From positions 220,528,975 to 220,592,974 of the forward strand of contig NC_134399.1 of the NCBI RefSeq assembly GCF_050003625.1: DNA of 64,000 nt. Reading direction: 5' to 3'. Origin of the DNA: Haematobia irritans. Its lineage: Eukaryota; Arthropoda; Insecta; Diptera; Muscidae. Below the pieces are notes generated by a model, which saw only the letters and a list, made by a program, of their open reading frames with translations, was not told where the DNA came from and ran no database searches. Shown one piece after another: positions 10,718 through 21,820 of the stretch. Position 1 is the first letter of the stretch, and each line of letters opens with the position of its first letter. The position numbers were made by a program, and so were the translations under genes.

Positions 10718-13069
10718 TTAAGAAGCATTTTTCTGGGGCTGAGTAGCAGCTGGCGCTTTTTGGGGGCCTTTGGGTGGAGATGATTGTTTGGGTTTATTAT
10801 CGGCAGGTTTTGCACCTTGCTTAGCCTGTGGCTGTCCAGGCCCTGGTCCCTTTTTGGGTCCTGCGGCATTTGCAGAGTTCTGTGCTGGTTTGGCATTATT
10901 ATTAGGTTTTGTATTGTTTGGCTTAGGTTGAGCTGGCTGTTTTTGAGCAGATTGATTATTTGGTGCAGGTTGTTTCTTTTGACCATCAGCCTTAAGAGCA
11001 TCATTATTTGATTTGGATGCAACAGATTCAGTGGGAGTTGTTGGTTTTTGTGCAGTCGGAGTGGGAGTTGGTTGCTTCTTTTGAGCATCATTTTTCACAA
11101 CTGTTGCTTCATTAGGAGATGGTGCAGCTTTATTGGGGGTCTCAGCTGTTGGCGTTGTTGGAGCAGTGCTTGGTTTCTTAGCTGGGGGTCCGCTTTGCTT
11201 TTGTTGAGGTGCTGGTTTATTTGTGTTGGGAGTTTTATCCTTTGGGGGACTTTGTTTTGCTTGTTGATTAGGCTTGGTCTGTTGATTCGGGGCCGGTTTT
11301 CCTTGTTGTTTTGTTTGCTGTGCTCTATTAGGAGATTTTGCCATATTCGGAGTTTTTGCAGGAGCTTCATCCTTCTTGGCGGTTGCAGTATTAGTTTGCG
11401 GTGATAGTTTTGCAGCTTCATTAGTTGCAGTAGCAATGACTTCATCAACTTTAGCACTTGCGTTCTCAACCAATGCAACGGGGACTTGTGGCTGAGATGT
11501 GGGGCTATTATCTTGATTTTGTACAGATGTTTCAGGTGTGTGGTTCTCATTCACTTTTTCCGGAGTAGATGCTACTGCTGGGGCCTGCGCTGGGGTATTT
11601 TCAATCATGGCTGGTTGTTTAACTTCAGTTTTCGCATCTTTGACTGCAGCAGCAGTCTGGGTTTGTGGCTGAGGTGATGCAGCCTTAGCTACAGCCTGGT
11701 TTTGGAGTCCCTCTTTTTGGGGTTGTGGTGAAGCAGCCTTTTTCATATCTTTTGGTGGTTGTGGGGAAGCTGCCTTTTTCATATCCTTCGGGGGTTGTGG
11801 TGAAGCTGATTTATTCATATTATTGGTAGGCTGTGGTGATGTAGCCTTTGGTTGTTCTTTAACATTCACTTGTAGCTTGGCTTCTGTAGAATCTTGAGCT
11901 TTAGGTGCGGGGACTGTTTCTACTTTTTGATCTTTAGATAACTCCGCTTGTGCATTGGCTTGCACTTTCATATCAGACTCTTTAACAAGAGGTTGAACCT
12001 TATTATCGTTCGTTGGTTTAGCTGATTTCCCTTCGTTAGATGGAGTTTGTTTTGGGAGAGCAGTGGCTTGTTGTTGAGGCACTATCTCAGCTGGCTGTTT
12101 TTGTGGAGCAGAGGCTTGCTGCTGATGCACTGCCTTGCTTTCGACAGGTGGTTCTTGTGCAAGTTTAGCTTGGTCCTTCACCACAACTTCTTCTGATTTC
12201 TTATCATTCGATTTATCTTGCTTCATGGATTGTTGCTGATTTTCTTTCTTATTATCTTTCTGAACATGTGTGTCTTTTTCTTTGGCCGGTGCCTGATTTT
12301 GTTTTTTCTCTGCTGCAGCAGGGGCGACGTTGGCGGCATTAGTTTCTTGCTTATTGGGTTTTTCATTTTTCACTTGTTGGGGTTGTTGTTGTTGTTTGTT
12401 TTCATTCTTTGACAATTCTGGTTTATTTTTAGCTGCCCCATTAGCCGACTGTTTGTTTTGTTGCTTTTTGCCTTTCTTATCCAATTTATCATCGTTCTTT
12501 GCAGAATTTTCTGCATTCGGTGCATCTACCTTCTGATTGGCAGTGTTTTCTTTATTCTTATCCAACTCCTCTTGGCCTTTAGCTTTGGCCAGTTTGGCTT
12601 CATCCATTTTGGCAACCTCTTCGAAATCATTAACCAGCATAGGTACTTCATCGTCTTCGGCTACGGAACCGACAACGGCATTACTAGTCTTTCCTGCCTG
12701 AGTCCCAGACATGGTATTGGCAAACATACGCAATTGCATGACAGTGTCTTGGCCCAACTGAGGGAGAATTTCCGGTAACATCTCAACGATTTTCTTAGTT
12801 TCCCCATGACCAGTCACAGCAAATGTATTGGCAGACAAGGAAGCTTGAGCTTTAGGATTATTAAAATGTATAACCGTTAGATCATCTTTGATGATATTAA
12901 CTTCTTCGATGCCGGGTATGGTGCTGACAGACAGCTTCTTTAAAGAACTTTGTAATTTCTTATCATCCGTAGCAGCGGATTGATGCATAACCTTCTTCTT
13001 ACGACGTGGAGTACCCTTACCGCCTATCCGAACCTGGGATTGTAAACGACGAAGTTTTTCGGCATTCAT
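10718..13069 (-). CDS. bic: NAC-beta / bicaudal (BTF3 family) with a ~600-residue C-terminal extension
   Basis: One coding exon of 783 residues. The first ~160 residues are the beta subunit of the nascent polypeptide-associated complex, which binds ribosomes and emerging chains: RRKKK ribosome-contact motif at 22-26, the NAC domain from KLQSSLKKL to MLPEIL, and an acidic [15 protein letters not shown] stretch. Drosophila bic is about 169 residues and ends near there. Here the frame continues without a stop for ~620 codons of K/Q/P/A/N-rich, low-complexity sequence. At about residues 405-465 there are near-identical repeats of [12 protein letters not shown]. The start at 13069 is preferred over an in-frame ATG at 13225: a pyrimidine-rich CAG acceptor (intron end at 13074) lies 4 bases upstream, with a matching AAAG/GTGAGT donor at 13307/13306, so the longer N terminus would be intron. 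The tail is real open frame; whether it is always translated is unknown. Confidence 0.9.
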   Translation of the reverse strand: MNAEKLRRLQSQVRIGGKGTPRRKKKVMHQSAATDDKKLQSSLKKLSVSTIPGIEEVNIIKDDLTVIHFNNPKAQASLSANTFAVTGHGETKKIVEMLPEILPQLGQDTVMQLRMFANTMSGTQAGKTSNAVVGSVAEDDEVPMLVNDFEEVAKMDEAKLAKAKGQEELDKNKENTANQKVDAPNAENSAKNDDKLDKKGKKQQNKQSANGAAKNKPELSKNENKQQQQPQQVKNEKPNKQETNAANVAPAAAEKKQNQAPAKEKDTHVQKDNKKENQQQSMKQDKSNDKKSEEVVVKDQAKLAQEPPVESKAVHQQQASAPQKQPAEIVPQQQATALPKQTPSNEGKSAKPTNDNKVQPLVKESDMKVQANAQAELSKDQKVETVPAPKAQDSTEAKLQVNVKEQPKATSPQPTNNMNKSASPQPPKDMKKAASPQPPKDMKKAASPQPQKEGLQNQAVAKAASPQPQTQTAAAVKDAKTEVKQPAMIENTPAQAPAVASTPEKVNENHTPETSVQNQDNSPTSQPQVPVALVENASAKVDEVIATATNEAAKLSPQTNTATAKKDEAPAKTPNMAKSPNRAQQTKQQGKPAPNQQTKPNQQAKQSPPKDKTPNTNKPAPQQKQSGPPAKKPSTAPTTPTAETPNKAAPSPNEATVVKNDAQKKQPTPTPTAQKPTTPTESVASKSNNDALKADGQKKQPAPNNQSAQKQPAQPKPNNTKPNNNAKPAQNSANAAGPKKGPGPGQPQAKQGAKPADNKPKQSSPPKGPQKAPAATQPQKNAS

Positions 13070-13073
13070 TTTG

Positions 13074-13306
13074 CTGCATGCAAAAAAAAAAAGAAGATCG
13101 ATTGTTAATATAATAACGGTATGTATAATCTTATCCAGATAAGCCACATAAAAATTCGATTTGTGTCCATTTCCAGTAAAAATTTGAGAAAACTCTAACA
13201 ATTTTCGAGGTTTGTAAATGGACATGGTATAACATAGTATTATGCGATAACATATAAATTACAATTAATTTAGGTTATATAAGAAAGTTCACCCTTAGCC
13301 ACTCAC
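13074..13306 (-). other. 5' UTR intron of the NAC-beta gene (predicted)
   Basis: On the minus strand the donor GTGAGT begins at 13306 after AAAG, and the acceptor TTTTGCATGCAG ends at 13074 after a run of T's. The non-coding first exon would lie above 13307, with the promoter around 13320-13450. This explains why the in-frame ATG at 13225 is not used. Confidence 0.7.
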
Positions 13307-13309
13307 CTT

Positions 13310-14314
13310 TACTGATGTTTTTCGTTCCTCTATGCAACTGAACTATGCTACAAGTAACTCCTCGTTTGAATCAAAACGAATGAATATTCAGCTAACTTAG
13401 CAACGCGTTCAACCTGCCTCTAAGAGACTATCTCTATTTTTATATAAAGATTTGCAGCATTCCCTCCTTTCAACGACGATAATAAACGTGTGCGACGTAC
13501 AACTATAAGGAATGGCGAAACGGCGGCGAATAGTACACAAAAATCACTATAATGTCTCACACATGCACTTTGCTTTAAGCATATAAATAAACTTTCGAAA
13601 GTATTTTTTTTATTTTCCCTCGTTTGGTTTTTGCACAGCAAAAATTCTATACACAAAATAATAATTAAGAGTGTCACCACACTTCGGTTCTTTGACTTGG
13701 CCGGATGGCTATAGAGCCTTGCGTATATACTCTAATGTTCACTTATATCAGCACTACTGAGAAGATTGATCGCAAAATCCCAACTGATTGCTGATGCTAC
13801 ACCAGAGTATAGTTGAAGGCCCAACAATTTGCGTTAAGATATTTTGGCCAATGTTTTTTGGTCTATGTTCCGATGAACCACACATACATTTCGGATCTAT
13901 GCAAAATTTTCTCTGAGAGGACTCCAACTCAATGTGATTGTCGTTATACGCAATGAGAAATATACAGAGAAAAATCAGCAAGAGCAAATATATTTATGTT
14001 TAAAATAGGAGATAAAAGATGCATGGATATATTGTTTTTCCCCCCTGTACATATATTTATTTCTACAAAACATACTTATCTATATTGAAACTAAATAAAA
14101 TAAAATAACATATGCGATATACATATGTATATATTTGTGTATTAAAACATATTAATGGCATTTCATGTTAGTTGTAGAAATTTTATAAACCGATTTCATA
14201 TCTAAGGAGAATATAAGGATTTTTAAGAATATAAATGTACACCTGTGCATTGGTGTACACTCAAAAAATGTTTTTTTTTGTATGGTATACTAGGAAAAAG
14301 TGTACTGGATAGTC
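13310..14314. other. Upstream region of the NAC-beta gene
   Basis: The first ~100 bases likely include the 5' UTR exon and promoter of the minus-strand gene. The rest is AT-rich spacer with no recognisable coding sequence. Confidence 0.35.
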
Positions 14315-14843
14315 ACACCCAAAAAAAAGTGAACCCACCGTGGAAGAAAATGTAGATTTATTTTAGAAAATTTTAACTAAAATAGTTTTCTAATTGCAAA
14401 ATGTTACAAATAAGTTAATACTTTTTGTCAAATTGAAGAAAATTTATTAAAAGTAATTAATTTTTTTCTCTTGTTTAAGAAAATTTCATATGTGGAAAGA
14501 AAAAATTGGATTTAAAAATTGTTAAAATGTCTTTAGCGCTATACGAAGTTCATGACAGGTACAAGTTTAGTAAAATTTACTCATTTGAGAGACTTATGAA
14601 CTCAATTTAAGCAAACTTCTGCCATTTTAGGAAAATATGAACTATTTTATTTTTTAGTAAAATTGTGCACTATATTTGTATACAACTTTTTTTCTTATTT
14701 TTAGTTCACGTCATTAAATTTAGCAAAAAATTATTCATATAAGGAACATTTACTCATATTGTGCAAAATTTAACTAAAATCAACTAATCTTCATGAACTA
14801 AAATTCAGTTCAGTTGGCATTAGAGTCCCTTTTTTCTGGGTGC
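14315..14843. mobile_element. MITE with CACCCAAAAAAAAGTG ends
   Basis: The left end reads CACCCAAAAAAAAGTGAAC and the right end reads CCCTTTTTTCTGGGTG, which is its imperfect inverted complement. The interior of about 500 bp is AT-rich and non-coding with many TTAGTAAAATTT-type words. No target duplication could be fixed. Confidence 0.6.
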
Positions 14844-15850
14844 AAGTGTGAGGGACTAGATGAAACCGTTATCCGGAACATGTTCGAAAATTGCGTTACG
14901 TACACAGAAAAAAATGATGCTAAAATGAACTAATATTTATTGCAAAAGTTTTATTTTGTTTTAGTTTATTTTTAAAATTTTGTAAGAAATTTTCCCCAGC
15001 CCACAGGGGTCGATCCCTTTGGCCAAAAATAAAAAATCAAAGTTAGACATTTGTCATAAAATGTGGCATCACTGTTTCTTATGCAAACAATGTGAATTTG
15101 TTTTTGTTTTATTCCATCTGTACTCTTTAAGAAAGGCTTCAAAAAGAGAGCAAGTAAGCAGTTGGTTTTTGAAGTGTGAAAAAGTATAAAATTAAGTGCA
15201 CTTTTAAATAAATAAAACAAAAGAAAAAAAAATATCGAAACAAATCGAAATGAATATTGAATTAAATGGTATTAACTATATTTTAAAATAAAAAAGTGTG
15301 TAAAAATTGTTTTAAATTTGTTATAAAATCAGTTTTTGTCAGTATCATTGTTTCGTGTTCGTTCGTTCTTATATGTAAATTTTATGTAGAGTTTTAGTTG
15401 TGTTCCCCCCTGAAGTCTCCAATAGGATTTTTTTTTTGTTTATTAGTTAATATTTCAAGATTCTAAATTGATAGAAATCAGCTGCTTTCTTTTGTCCCCC
15501 TTTGTGTTATCTCCCTAATACCGAAGTGGTCTTGTTTTTTTATATCCAAATATGAATTTTTGTGTGGTGTTTGTGAGCACTATTTTACACTGAAAATGTA
15601 CATTTGATGACTTTTCTTATGTATTTTGATCTACTGAATTCGAAAATGAAGGTTAAAAATTTTTTATGAAACCGTTTTTGAGATATCCCGTTATTTTTAG
15701 TTTTTCTGACTTTTTCCACTAAACAAATTATATATCGAACTTGAATGCAAGGTATTGAGACGACGAACAAATATGTATAATTGGATATGTGATAAGTTAG
15801 TTGGTTCAAAATATATCGATGAAAATAGGGCGAAACAATCTTGTTTTACA
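14844..15850. other. AT-rich spacer
   Basis: No gene, RNA or clear repeat boundary found. Short frames on the minus strand are not supported by any recognisable domain. Confidence 0.35.
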
Positions 15851-15854
15851 ATTT

Positions 15855-16560
15855 CATGAAAATCGGATAAAAACTACTGCCCTTGGAGTAAAATAGGGAG
15901 ATCGGTCTATACGTGGGCTATACCAACATATGGGCTGATTCAGCTAATTTCCGTTACATCTATTTGTGATCTTAAAATAATTCTAGATTTTAAATTTTAG
16001 GCAAATCGGATAGAAAGTACGTTTTCTAGAAGAACACAAAATAAAATCGGAAGATCGGTATATATGGGGCTATACCAATACCTGAACCTATAACCGTCAT
16101 TTTCTTCACACCTATTTGTGGTCCTAAAATACCTTTGTATTTGAAGTTTAAGGCAAATCGGATAGAAAATACGATTTCTAGAAGCCCAAGAAGTAAAATC
16201 GGGATATCGGTCTATATGAGGGCTATATAAATACATGGACCGATAGACACCATTTTCGACACTTCTATTTGTGGTCCTAAAATACCTCTAGATTTCCAAT
16301 TTCAGGGAAATCGGATATAAACTATGGTTCCTAGAAGCCCAAGAAGTAAAATTGGGAGATCGGTCCATATGGGGGTTATACCAAAACATGGATCGATACA
16401 CACCATGTTCAGCACACCTACCTTTTGTCCTAAAATACCTTTAGATTTCAATTTTCAGCCAAATCGGATAGAAAATACAGTTTCTAGAAGCCCAAGAAGT
16501 GAAATCGGGAGATCGGTCTATATGGGGGACTGTACCAAACCCTCATCAATCAATCCCATT
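15855..16560. repeat. Tandem repeat, unit ~152 bp (AAATCGGATAGAAA)
   Basis: The word AAATCGGATA recurs near 15863, 16001, 16154, 16308 and 16460, a spacing of about 140-154 bp. Each unit also carries TTCTAGAAGCCCAAGAAGT, GATCGGTCTATATGGG and TTTGTGGTCCTAAAATACC. About 4.5 diverged units. It differs in sequence from the 152-bp array at 1-620, although both share the GATCGGTYTATATGGGGGCTATA motif, so the two may be distantly related. Confidence 0.8.
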
Positions 16561-16949
16561 ATATCATTAAATAGTCATGACATAATTATAAAGCCGTGAC
16601 CGAAGTTTCACGATGATACCTCTACAGGAAGTATTTTTGGCCGCTAAATACATATAGCACCGACCACTGTGCAGCCCAACGATTTTTTTCTTTATTCCAA
16701 GTATATCTCAAAAACTTTATGAACAAAATGGCAGTAAAATTTCAAATTGTTTAATTCTAACTAAAACAGAACAAGTTTTTCGTACACTTCACAAAAATAG
16801 CAAGAATGAACTACAGCGTGGTTAAAATAGGAATGGTCCGGCGCCTAAGATTTTTTTCTTTTTTTTCGTTCCTGTTTTCTTTTCGAGAATGATACATTTC
16901 GTAAATGGTAATTAAAAATCCTTTAATTTAATGAATCTCAAAATTTGGA
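16561..16949. other. Spacer, nothing recognised
   Basis: No coding or repeat structure could be supported. Confidence 0.35.
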
Positions 16950-17564
16950 ATACACCTTTCGCCTGGACGGAGAATCGAACCGCAGACCATGCACTTTGTA
17001 AGCCAACACACTAACCACTGAGCTATGTACCTGATATGGTCATCAATAGATAAATGTCCATATAAGTTATATTTATATAGCATAGCTTGCGGCGCCCACG
17101 AACCGAATAAACAAAGTTTATTTAACAGAAACAAACATTTAGTTTGGCACCGTGGAGCAGTGCTTGCTACGTCCGACTTGCATGCCAAGGGTAGTGGGTT
17201 CGATCCCTGCTTCGACCAAAGTTTTTTTTTTTTTTTGTTGTTTTTACATATATTCCAGATATGTTCTGAAGATTCCAAAAAATGTTCAACATTACATTGT
17301 AGTATATTAAATTTTGAACTGTAAAAAGTGTCTTATTAAAGACCTAAAGTCAGAAAAGAACAGTGTTTGATATAAACGAAATGGACTGTGTTGTTGTTTC
17401 AAAAATAACTTTTTTTATTGAAAAAAAAAAATAAAAATTTTGTAACATACGAATTTTTTTGGCGATAAAAGTTTAAAATTTTCGAAGCAATTCAAAAAAA
17501 CTCTAACAAAAGAAAAACGTTTTCGGTACACATTTTCCAAACGTTTTTTTTTTTTGCGTGTACA
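16950..17564 (+). repeat. Double-headed tRNA-like repeat, copy 2 (more complete)
   Basis: Two tRNA-like heads face away from each other. The minus-strand head (17030 down to 16961) has an A box TAGCTCAGTGGTTAG and a B box GGTTCGATTCTCC. The plus-strand head (about 17146-17217) has GGAGCAGTGCTTGCTACGT and a B box GGGTTCGATCCCTGC. About 115 bp separate them, including GGCGCCCACGAACCGAATAA. Beyond the plus head come a T-rich tract and a body of about 340 bp ending in GCGTGTACACGC, shared with 2828-3332. RNA polymerase III promoters of this kind drive SINEs; these are not functional tRNA genes. Confidence 0.7.
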
Positions 17565-18950
17565 CGCATGGTCATGAATACTTGCTAAATCACGTATTTT
17601 TTTTTTTTGTGTTGGTTGTATTTTCCAAATCCTAACAAAGCTCTTCATGTGTTTTGTAGTGAATTATATGAAGTATTTAAAAAAAATCTGACTGTATATC
17701 TACATTTGAAGACGAATGCCCCATGAAATTTCTCGTAGAAAAAAAATTTTTTTTTACATTTTGACGACACTTTACTTAGTAAATAGGTGTATTTAGAATA
17801 TAAATTCGCAAGAAAAACTTATTTTTATCGAGCGGTTAATTCTTCGTCGTTAAAAGGTTAAAAGTTAGTTGTGTTTGAGTAAAAATTCATTAAAAACGTT
17901 ACTAAAATAGGATAAAAGAATATTTTATTGTTGATACCTATGTTAGAAAAGTCAGTAGTTTGCTGACATTTTCTGCTGATTCGAAATTATAAATTCTCTC
18001 TGTATACTGAAAAAATATTTACGTGATATTAAAGATTACGCAACCTACATTTGAGGATGCGCAATTTACAAAGTATTAAGGATAACTTTTGTTTAAAATA
18101 ATGATATTTTATTTCAATTAAAGTTTATAATCTTTGCTTCAAAAATTTTTTTCATTAAATTTAGGACACAAATTTTGTAAATGTACGTCCCTCCGTTAAA
18201 GTCGCATTTCCTCAAACTAAGATATAGATATAGGTTAAGACTTATTTTGAGGATTTAGCATCTTTGGTTTAATTTTTTTTTTTTTTTTTTTTGGAATTAA
18301 GAAAACACTTTATGCTTTGAAGTTTCCGTCATAATTTGGATTTTTAAACCGACATTTGTTTGCACGCCAATAGCTTTATTAATATACAGCGAAAAGAGAA
18401 TGAAAATTCGATAAGATATGTCGGAATCACAAATTCTAACGTGTCACAGTCTTCGGTAGTCACATATGTATATTGTTGGCCTGATTTAATTTCAATATAA
18501 TAAAGATTGTTGCCAGGACAAAAATGTCAGATATTTTAACAAATGCAGTGTGATACTTCAGCACAGATATTTTTCAAAAAATTTTAGCAAACACGTATCC
18601 TAATTCAGCAATATTTGTTTGCTATTTCAGCATAGAAAAAGGTTTGCTGTTTCAACTAACAGATGATTGTGGAAACAACTACACTCATAGAAAAAAGTCT
18701 ACTGAAAACAGCAGTCGATGTCTAATTTTCTATTTTTGTACTTCAGGGTCTAACGAACAACAAATTATAAAAGTTTTAGGTTATAAGTTTTTCCCCAAAG
18801 CATATTTAAGAGCCAAAAGTAGTTTTTGGTATATTTTTGCACTGTAATATACTTACAAGCTCCTAAATGCGATCAGCAAACATTTTATTTGCTGTTATGC
18901 CTCAATTTGATAAATATTCAGATTTTTTGGGCAAATATTGTAGATATTTA
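17565..18950. other. AT-rich spacer with a long T tract
   Basis: A run of about 20 T's lies at 18270-18292. No gene is supported. The short frame at 18644-18847 has no recognisable domain. Confidence 0.35.
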
Positions 18951-19119
18951 GAACGACGCCAATAAGAGCCCCTTCAAACTATCAGAAAAAGTGAATTTTA
19001 AGGTAGTTGTAAAAGAATCATTGTAGTCAAGTAAACACGATTGTTTAGATGTTTATTATTTTGATTAAAAATATTTAAATTCTTACAAATATAAAATTAT
19101 TACGACTATCACATCACAT

Positions 19120-19913
19120 CCCTGCCAACATTTTTTGAATTTGGGGGCGCTTCTGAGAATCCCCACTACGTCGAAAACAATCATATACGACATCAAAAAC
19201 TCGTCGGAAAAGCGCTGTCACTATTGAGAAGTTGTACCACGCCAAGTTACTACGAAAAAGTTTCTCATCAGTGCAATTATTAGGAGCCTATTTAGATCAA
19301 TTTCGAAGGACGCCAATAAGAACCCCTGCAAACTATCAGAAAAAGCGCATTTTAAGGTAATTGTAGAAGAATCATTGTGGTCAAGTAAAACACGATTGTG
19401 TAGATGTTTATTGATTTGATTAAACATTTATAATTTCTTATAAATATAACATTTTTCGGTTTATCTCATCACATTTAACATAATTTTTTGCATTAATAAA
19501 AGAATGATGTTGAGTTTTAAGTAGCAAGTTACATATTGCAGCGTCTATCAGCCAGTTTGTTTATTTTCGATGGAGACAGCGTGCCTGGAAAAATATTTGA
19601 AAAATGATCACTTTATTCTATTTGGAAAGTCGAAAATTGTTCACCATATACCTTTCACAATTTTAAGCGTAATAACTATGTTTTCAGAACTTTATTTTCG
19701 TTTTTATTTAAATAAAATATAACAAGCTGGTTGCGCTTGGCGTTTCACAAAAAATAAAATGGCTCTTCTAACAGTAGTGATGGCAAAATACTTTCATGTA
19801 CATTTTGTACTTTTTGATATGCTTCCCCCATCACAGTTCACGATGGTTGTGGTGACATTTACGAGTCTGTGGTAGCGATGAGGATGAAATGGAACTTTGA
19901 AATGCTGGCAGGG
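19120..19913. mobile_element. DNA element with CCCTGCCARCATTT ends, copy 1
   Basis: Left end CCCTGCCAACATTTTTTGAA; right end GAAATGCTGGCAGGG, its inverted complement. The left arm contains CTCGTCGGAAAAGCGC and AGAAGTTGTACCACGCCAAG; the right arm contains GAGTCTGTGGTAGCGATGAG and GATGAAATGGAACTTTGAA. The same two ends bound 22853-23491 and 37563-38328. No transposase is encoded. A related direct repeat (GACGCCAATAAGA...) lies just before the left end at 18953 and again inside at 19310. Superfamily not assigned because no clean target duplication was found. Confidence 0.75.
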
Positions 19914-20333
19914 ATTTAACATAATTTTTGCATTAATAAAAGAATGATGTTGAGTTACAAGTTGCAAGTTACATGTGGCAGCGTCTATCAGCCAGTGCTT
20001 TTATTCTCGATGGAGGCAGCGTGTCTGGAAAAATATTTGTAAAACGATCACTTTATTTATTTATTTATATATACCTTTCACAATTTTAAGCGAAATAACT
20101 ATGTTTTCAGCACTTCATTATCGTTTTTATTTAAATAAATTATAAGAAGCTAGTGCGCTTGGTGTTTCACAAAATATAAAATGGCTCTTGTAACAATAGT
20201 GATGGCAAAATATTTTCATGTACATTTCATACTTTTTCATACGCTTCACCCAACACAGTTGGCGATTGTTGCAGTGTCACTTACGAGTCTGTGGTAGCGA
20301 TGAGGATGAAATGGAACTTTAAAATGCTGGCAG
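19914..20333. repeat. Tandem second half-copy of the CCCTGCCA-ended element
   Basis: The stretch from about 19467 to 19913 (from TTTAACATAATTTTTTGCAT through TTGAAATGCTGGCAGGG) is repeated at 19914-20333 with point changes and small deletions. It looks like a tandem duplication of the right arm of the element. The SINE at 20334 abuts its end. Confidence 0.8.
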
Positions 20334-20580
20334 GGTGGTTAGCATGCCCGCCTTCCATATACAAGGTCGTGGGTTCGATTCCTGATTTCTGAGTGTTTCA
20401 AAGCTTCTCTAAGTGGTTTCACTGCAATGTGGAACGCCGTTCGGAGGTCCCTTGTCATTGAGCTTAACATGGAATCGGGCAGCACTCCGAGATAAGAGAG
20501 AAGTTCACAACTGTGGTATCACAATGAGTGAATAGTCTAAGTGAGCTTGATACACCGGGCTGCCACCTAAGCTGACATTT
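20334..20580 (+). mobile_element. tRNA-derived SINE, copy lacking part of the middle
   Basis: Starts GTGGTTAGCATGCCCGCC and has the B box GTGGGTTCGATTCC near 20371, then TTTCAAAGCTTCTCTAAGTG, CATTGAGCTTAACATGGAAT, GAGAAGTTCACAACTGTGG and an end at CGGGCTGCCACC. The part between the tRNA head and the TTTCTGAG phrase is missing compared with the full copy at 50766-51110, and the TATAAAAAGGAGG segment is deleted. Confidence 0.85.
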
Positions 20581-20659
20581 TTATTTGTTTGAGCCAAACT
20601 AAAACATATTTAATTTAACCAAGCTTAAAAACTAGCAGACAATGTTTGCTATTTCAGCA

Positions 20660-20990
20660 AACAGTAATTTGTGAGCGATTTCCGATCGTCACGTTTACTG
20701 CACCATCGGGTAGTTTATAGTAATTTTGGCTTCGAGTTTCGATTTGTAATAACTATATTCTCAAGTTTTTTAAACTCGTTAATAATTCCTGACAATTGAA
20801 ACTTCTTTGCATATATCATCATCTTGGATATCATTCGCTGCCTATCGGAAGGGTCTAAAGTATTTGGAGTTTGCGACGTTTGATACTTTTTCTACATTTA
20901 CGACGTGTATGTGACATTTACAACTTTGCGACAGTCGCAAACCTTAAAAAGTTTGATACAGGCCATATCTGGCCACTAACAGCTTTGTTA
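20660..20990 (-). repeat. Dispersed repeat matching 5310-5600 in reverse
   Basis: Reverse complement of the block at 5310-5600: CGTCACGTTTACTGCACCAT, ACAATTGAAACTTCTTTGC, TTGGATATCATTCGCTGCC and TTTGCGACAGTCGCAAACC are shared. It ends about 160 bp before the TM2D2 start codon. Confidence 0.7.
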
Positions 20991-21151
20991 TCCAGTACTA
21001 AAAGAAAACAAGCCTATTGTTATTTCCAACTGGGGCAACACTTTTCATATGTTTTCAAACACAGAGTTGTTATATTGGCTTCGAGTTTTCACAAAGTAAA
21101 CATTGTTGGCTTCATATTGTTACATCGAGATTTATATTTCCCTTGACCAAC

Positions 21152-21820
21152 ATGTTATCTGGTAAGATTATTTGTGTGGCCATCATAGTAATTCACACCT
21201 TCAGCCAATTCACTGAAGCCGTGCAGGCGAGGAGTGATCGAGAACAACAGGTTTCTGGATCTATTGCATCCAGCTCCCGAACCACTTCTGAAAGCAATGT
21301 TTACCGTATTTGGGGCCCGAAAGTTCTCTGCTCTTTGCTTCCAGACGATTTTTTGGAGTGCAATAAGCCTATAGATCATAAAGACAACAGAACAGCCAAA
21401 GAAGAAAAAGGTTATGGTTGTCTTAAATTTGGCGGCCTCAATTACGAAGACGTGGAACACACAAAAGTAATTACATGTGATTCAATACTTTTATTTCTAG
21501 ATTAACCAAGATCTCTTTTATTTGTGAAGGTTCAGTGCACTGTTTTCCCCGATATAGACTGTCATGGACCAAGAACATTTCAAAGAGATGGCGTCCCTTG
21601 CATAAGATACTCGGAACATTACTTTTTGACAACCTTACTATACAGTTTACTTTTGGGATTTTTGGGAATGGACCGTTTTTGTTTAGGACAGACCGGAACG
21701 GCTGTTGGCAAGTTGTTAACATTGGGAGGGGTTGGAGTTTGGTGGATAGTCGATATAATATTACTTATTACGAACCGACTGACACCAGAGGATGATAGCA
21801 ACTGGAATCCATATGTTTAG
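21152..21820 (+). CDS. amrt: TM2 domain protein of the TM2D2 / amaretto type
   Basis: Exons 21152-21466 and 21530-21820 give 201 residues (human TM2D2 about 214). The intron is only 63 bp, GTAATT donor and GTGAAG acceptor, phase 0, joining EDVEHTK to [11 protein letters not shown]. The N terminus ([18 protein letters not shown]) is a signal peptide. The luminal part has the conserved [18 protein letters not shown] and GYGCLKFGG blocks and paired cysteines. The TM2 domain follows: [16 protein letters not shown], the DRF motif at 153-155, [17 protein letters not shown] and a second helix, ending DDSNWNPYV. In flies the three TM2D proteins act in Notch signalling; the exact step is unsettled. 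Assignment to TM2D2 rather than TM2D1 or TM2D3 rests on the EDVEHTKV and [12 protein letters not shown] blocks; the Drosophila gene name is from memory. In-frame ATGs upstream at 21017 are not followed by a signal peptide, so 21152 is preferred. Confidence 0.93.

Noticed and set aside
10784..12778. Long open frames on the plus strand and in other minus frames across the NAC-beta tail
   Set aside because: They are shadows of the repetitive K/Q/P-coding sequence. The plus-strand versions are Cys/Leu/Phe-rich with no domain, and the minus +1 frames lack any start context or homology.
13070..13225. A 52-residue N-terminal extension of NAC-beta from the ATG at 13225
   Set aside because: It crosses a strong splice acceptor 4 bases before the conserved start [10 protein letters not shown] and contains a poly-F stretch from the pyrimidine tract, so it is intron.
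15855..16560. Possible CRISPR array (regular spacing of repeats)
   Set aside because: The whole 152-bp unit is repeated without unique spacers, and the genome is animal.
16961..17217. Two possible tRNA genes
   Set aside because: They have A and B boxes, but the arms do not fold into a full cloverleaf, and both sit in a dispersed repeat with a second copy elsewhere, so they are SINE promoters.
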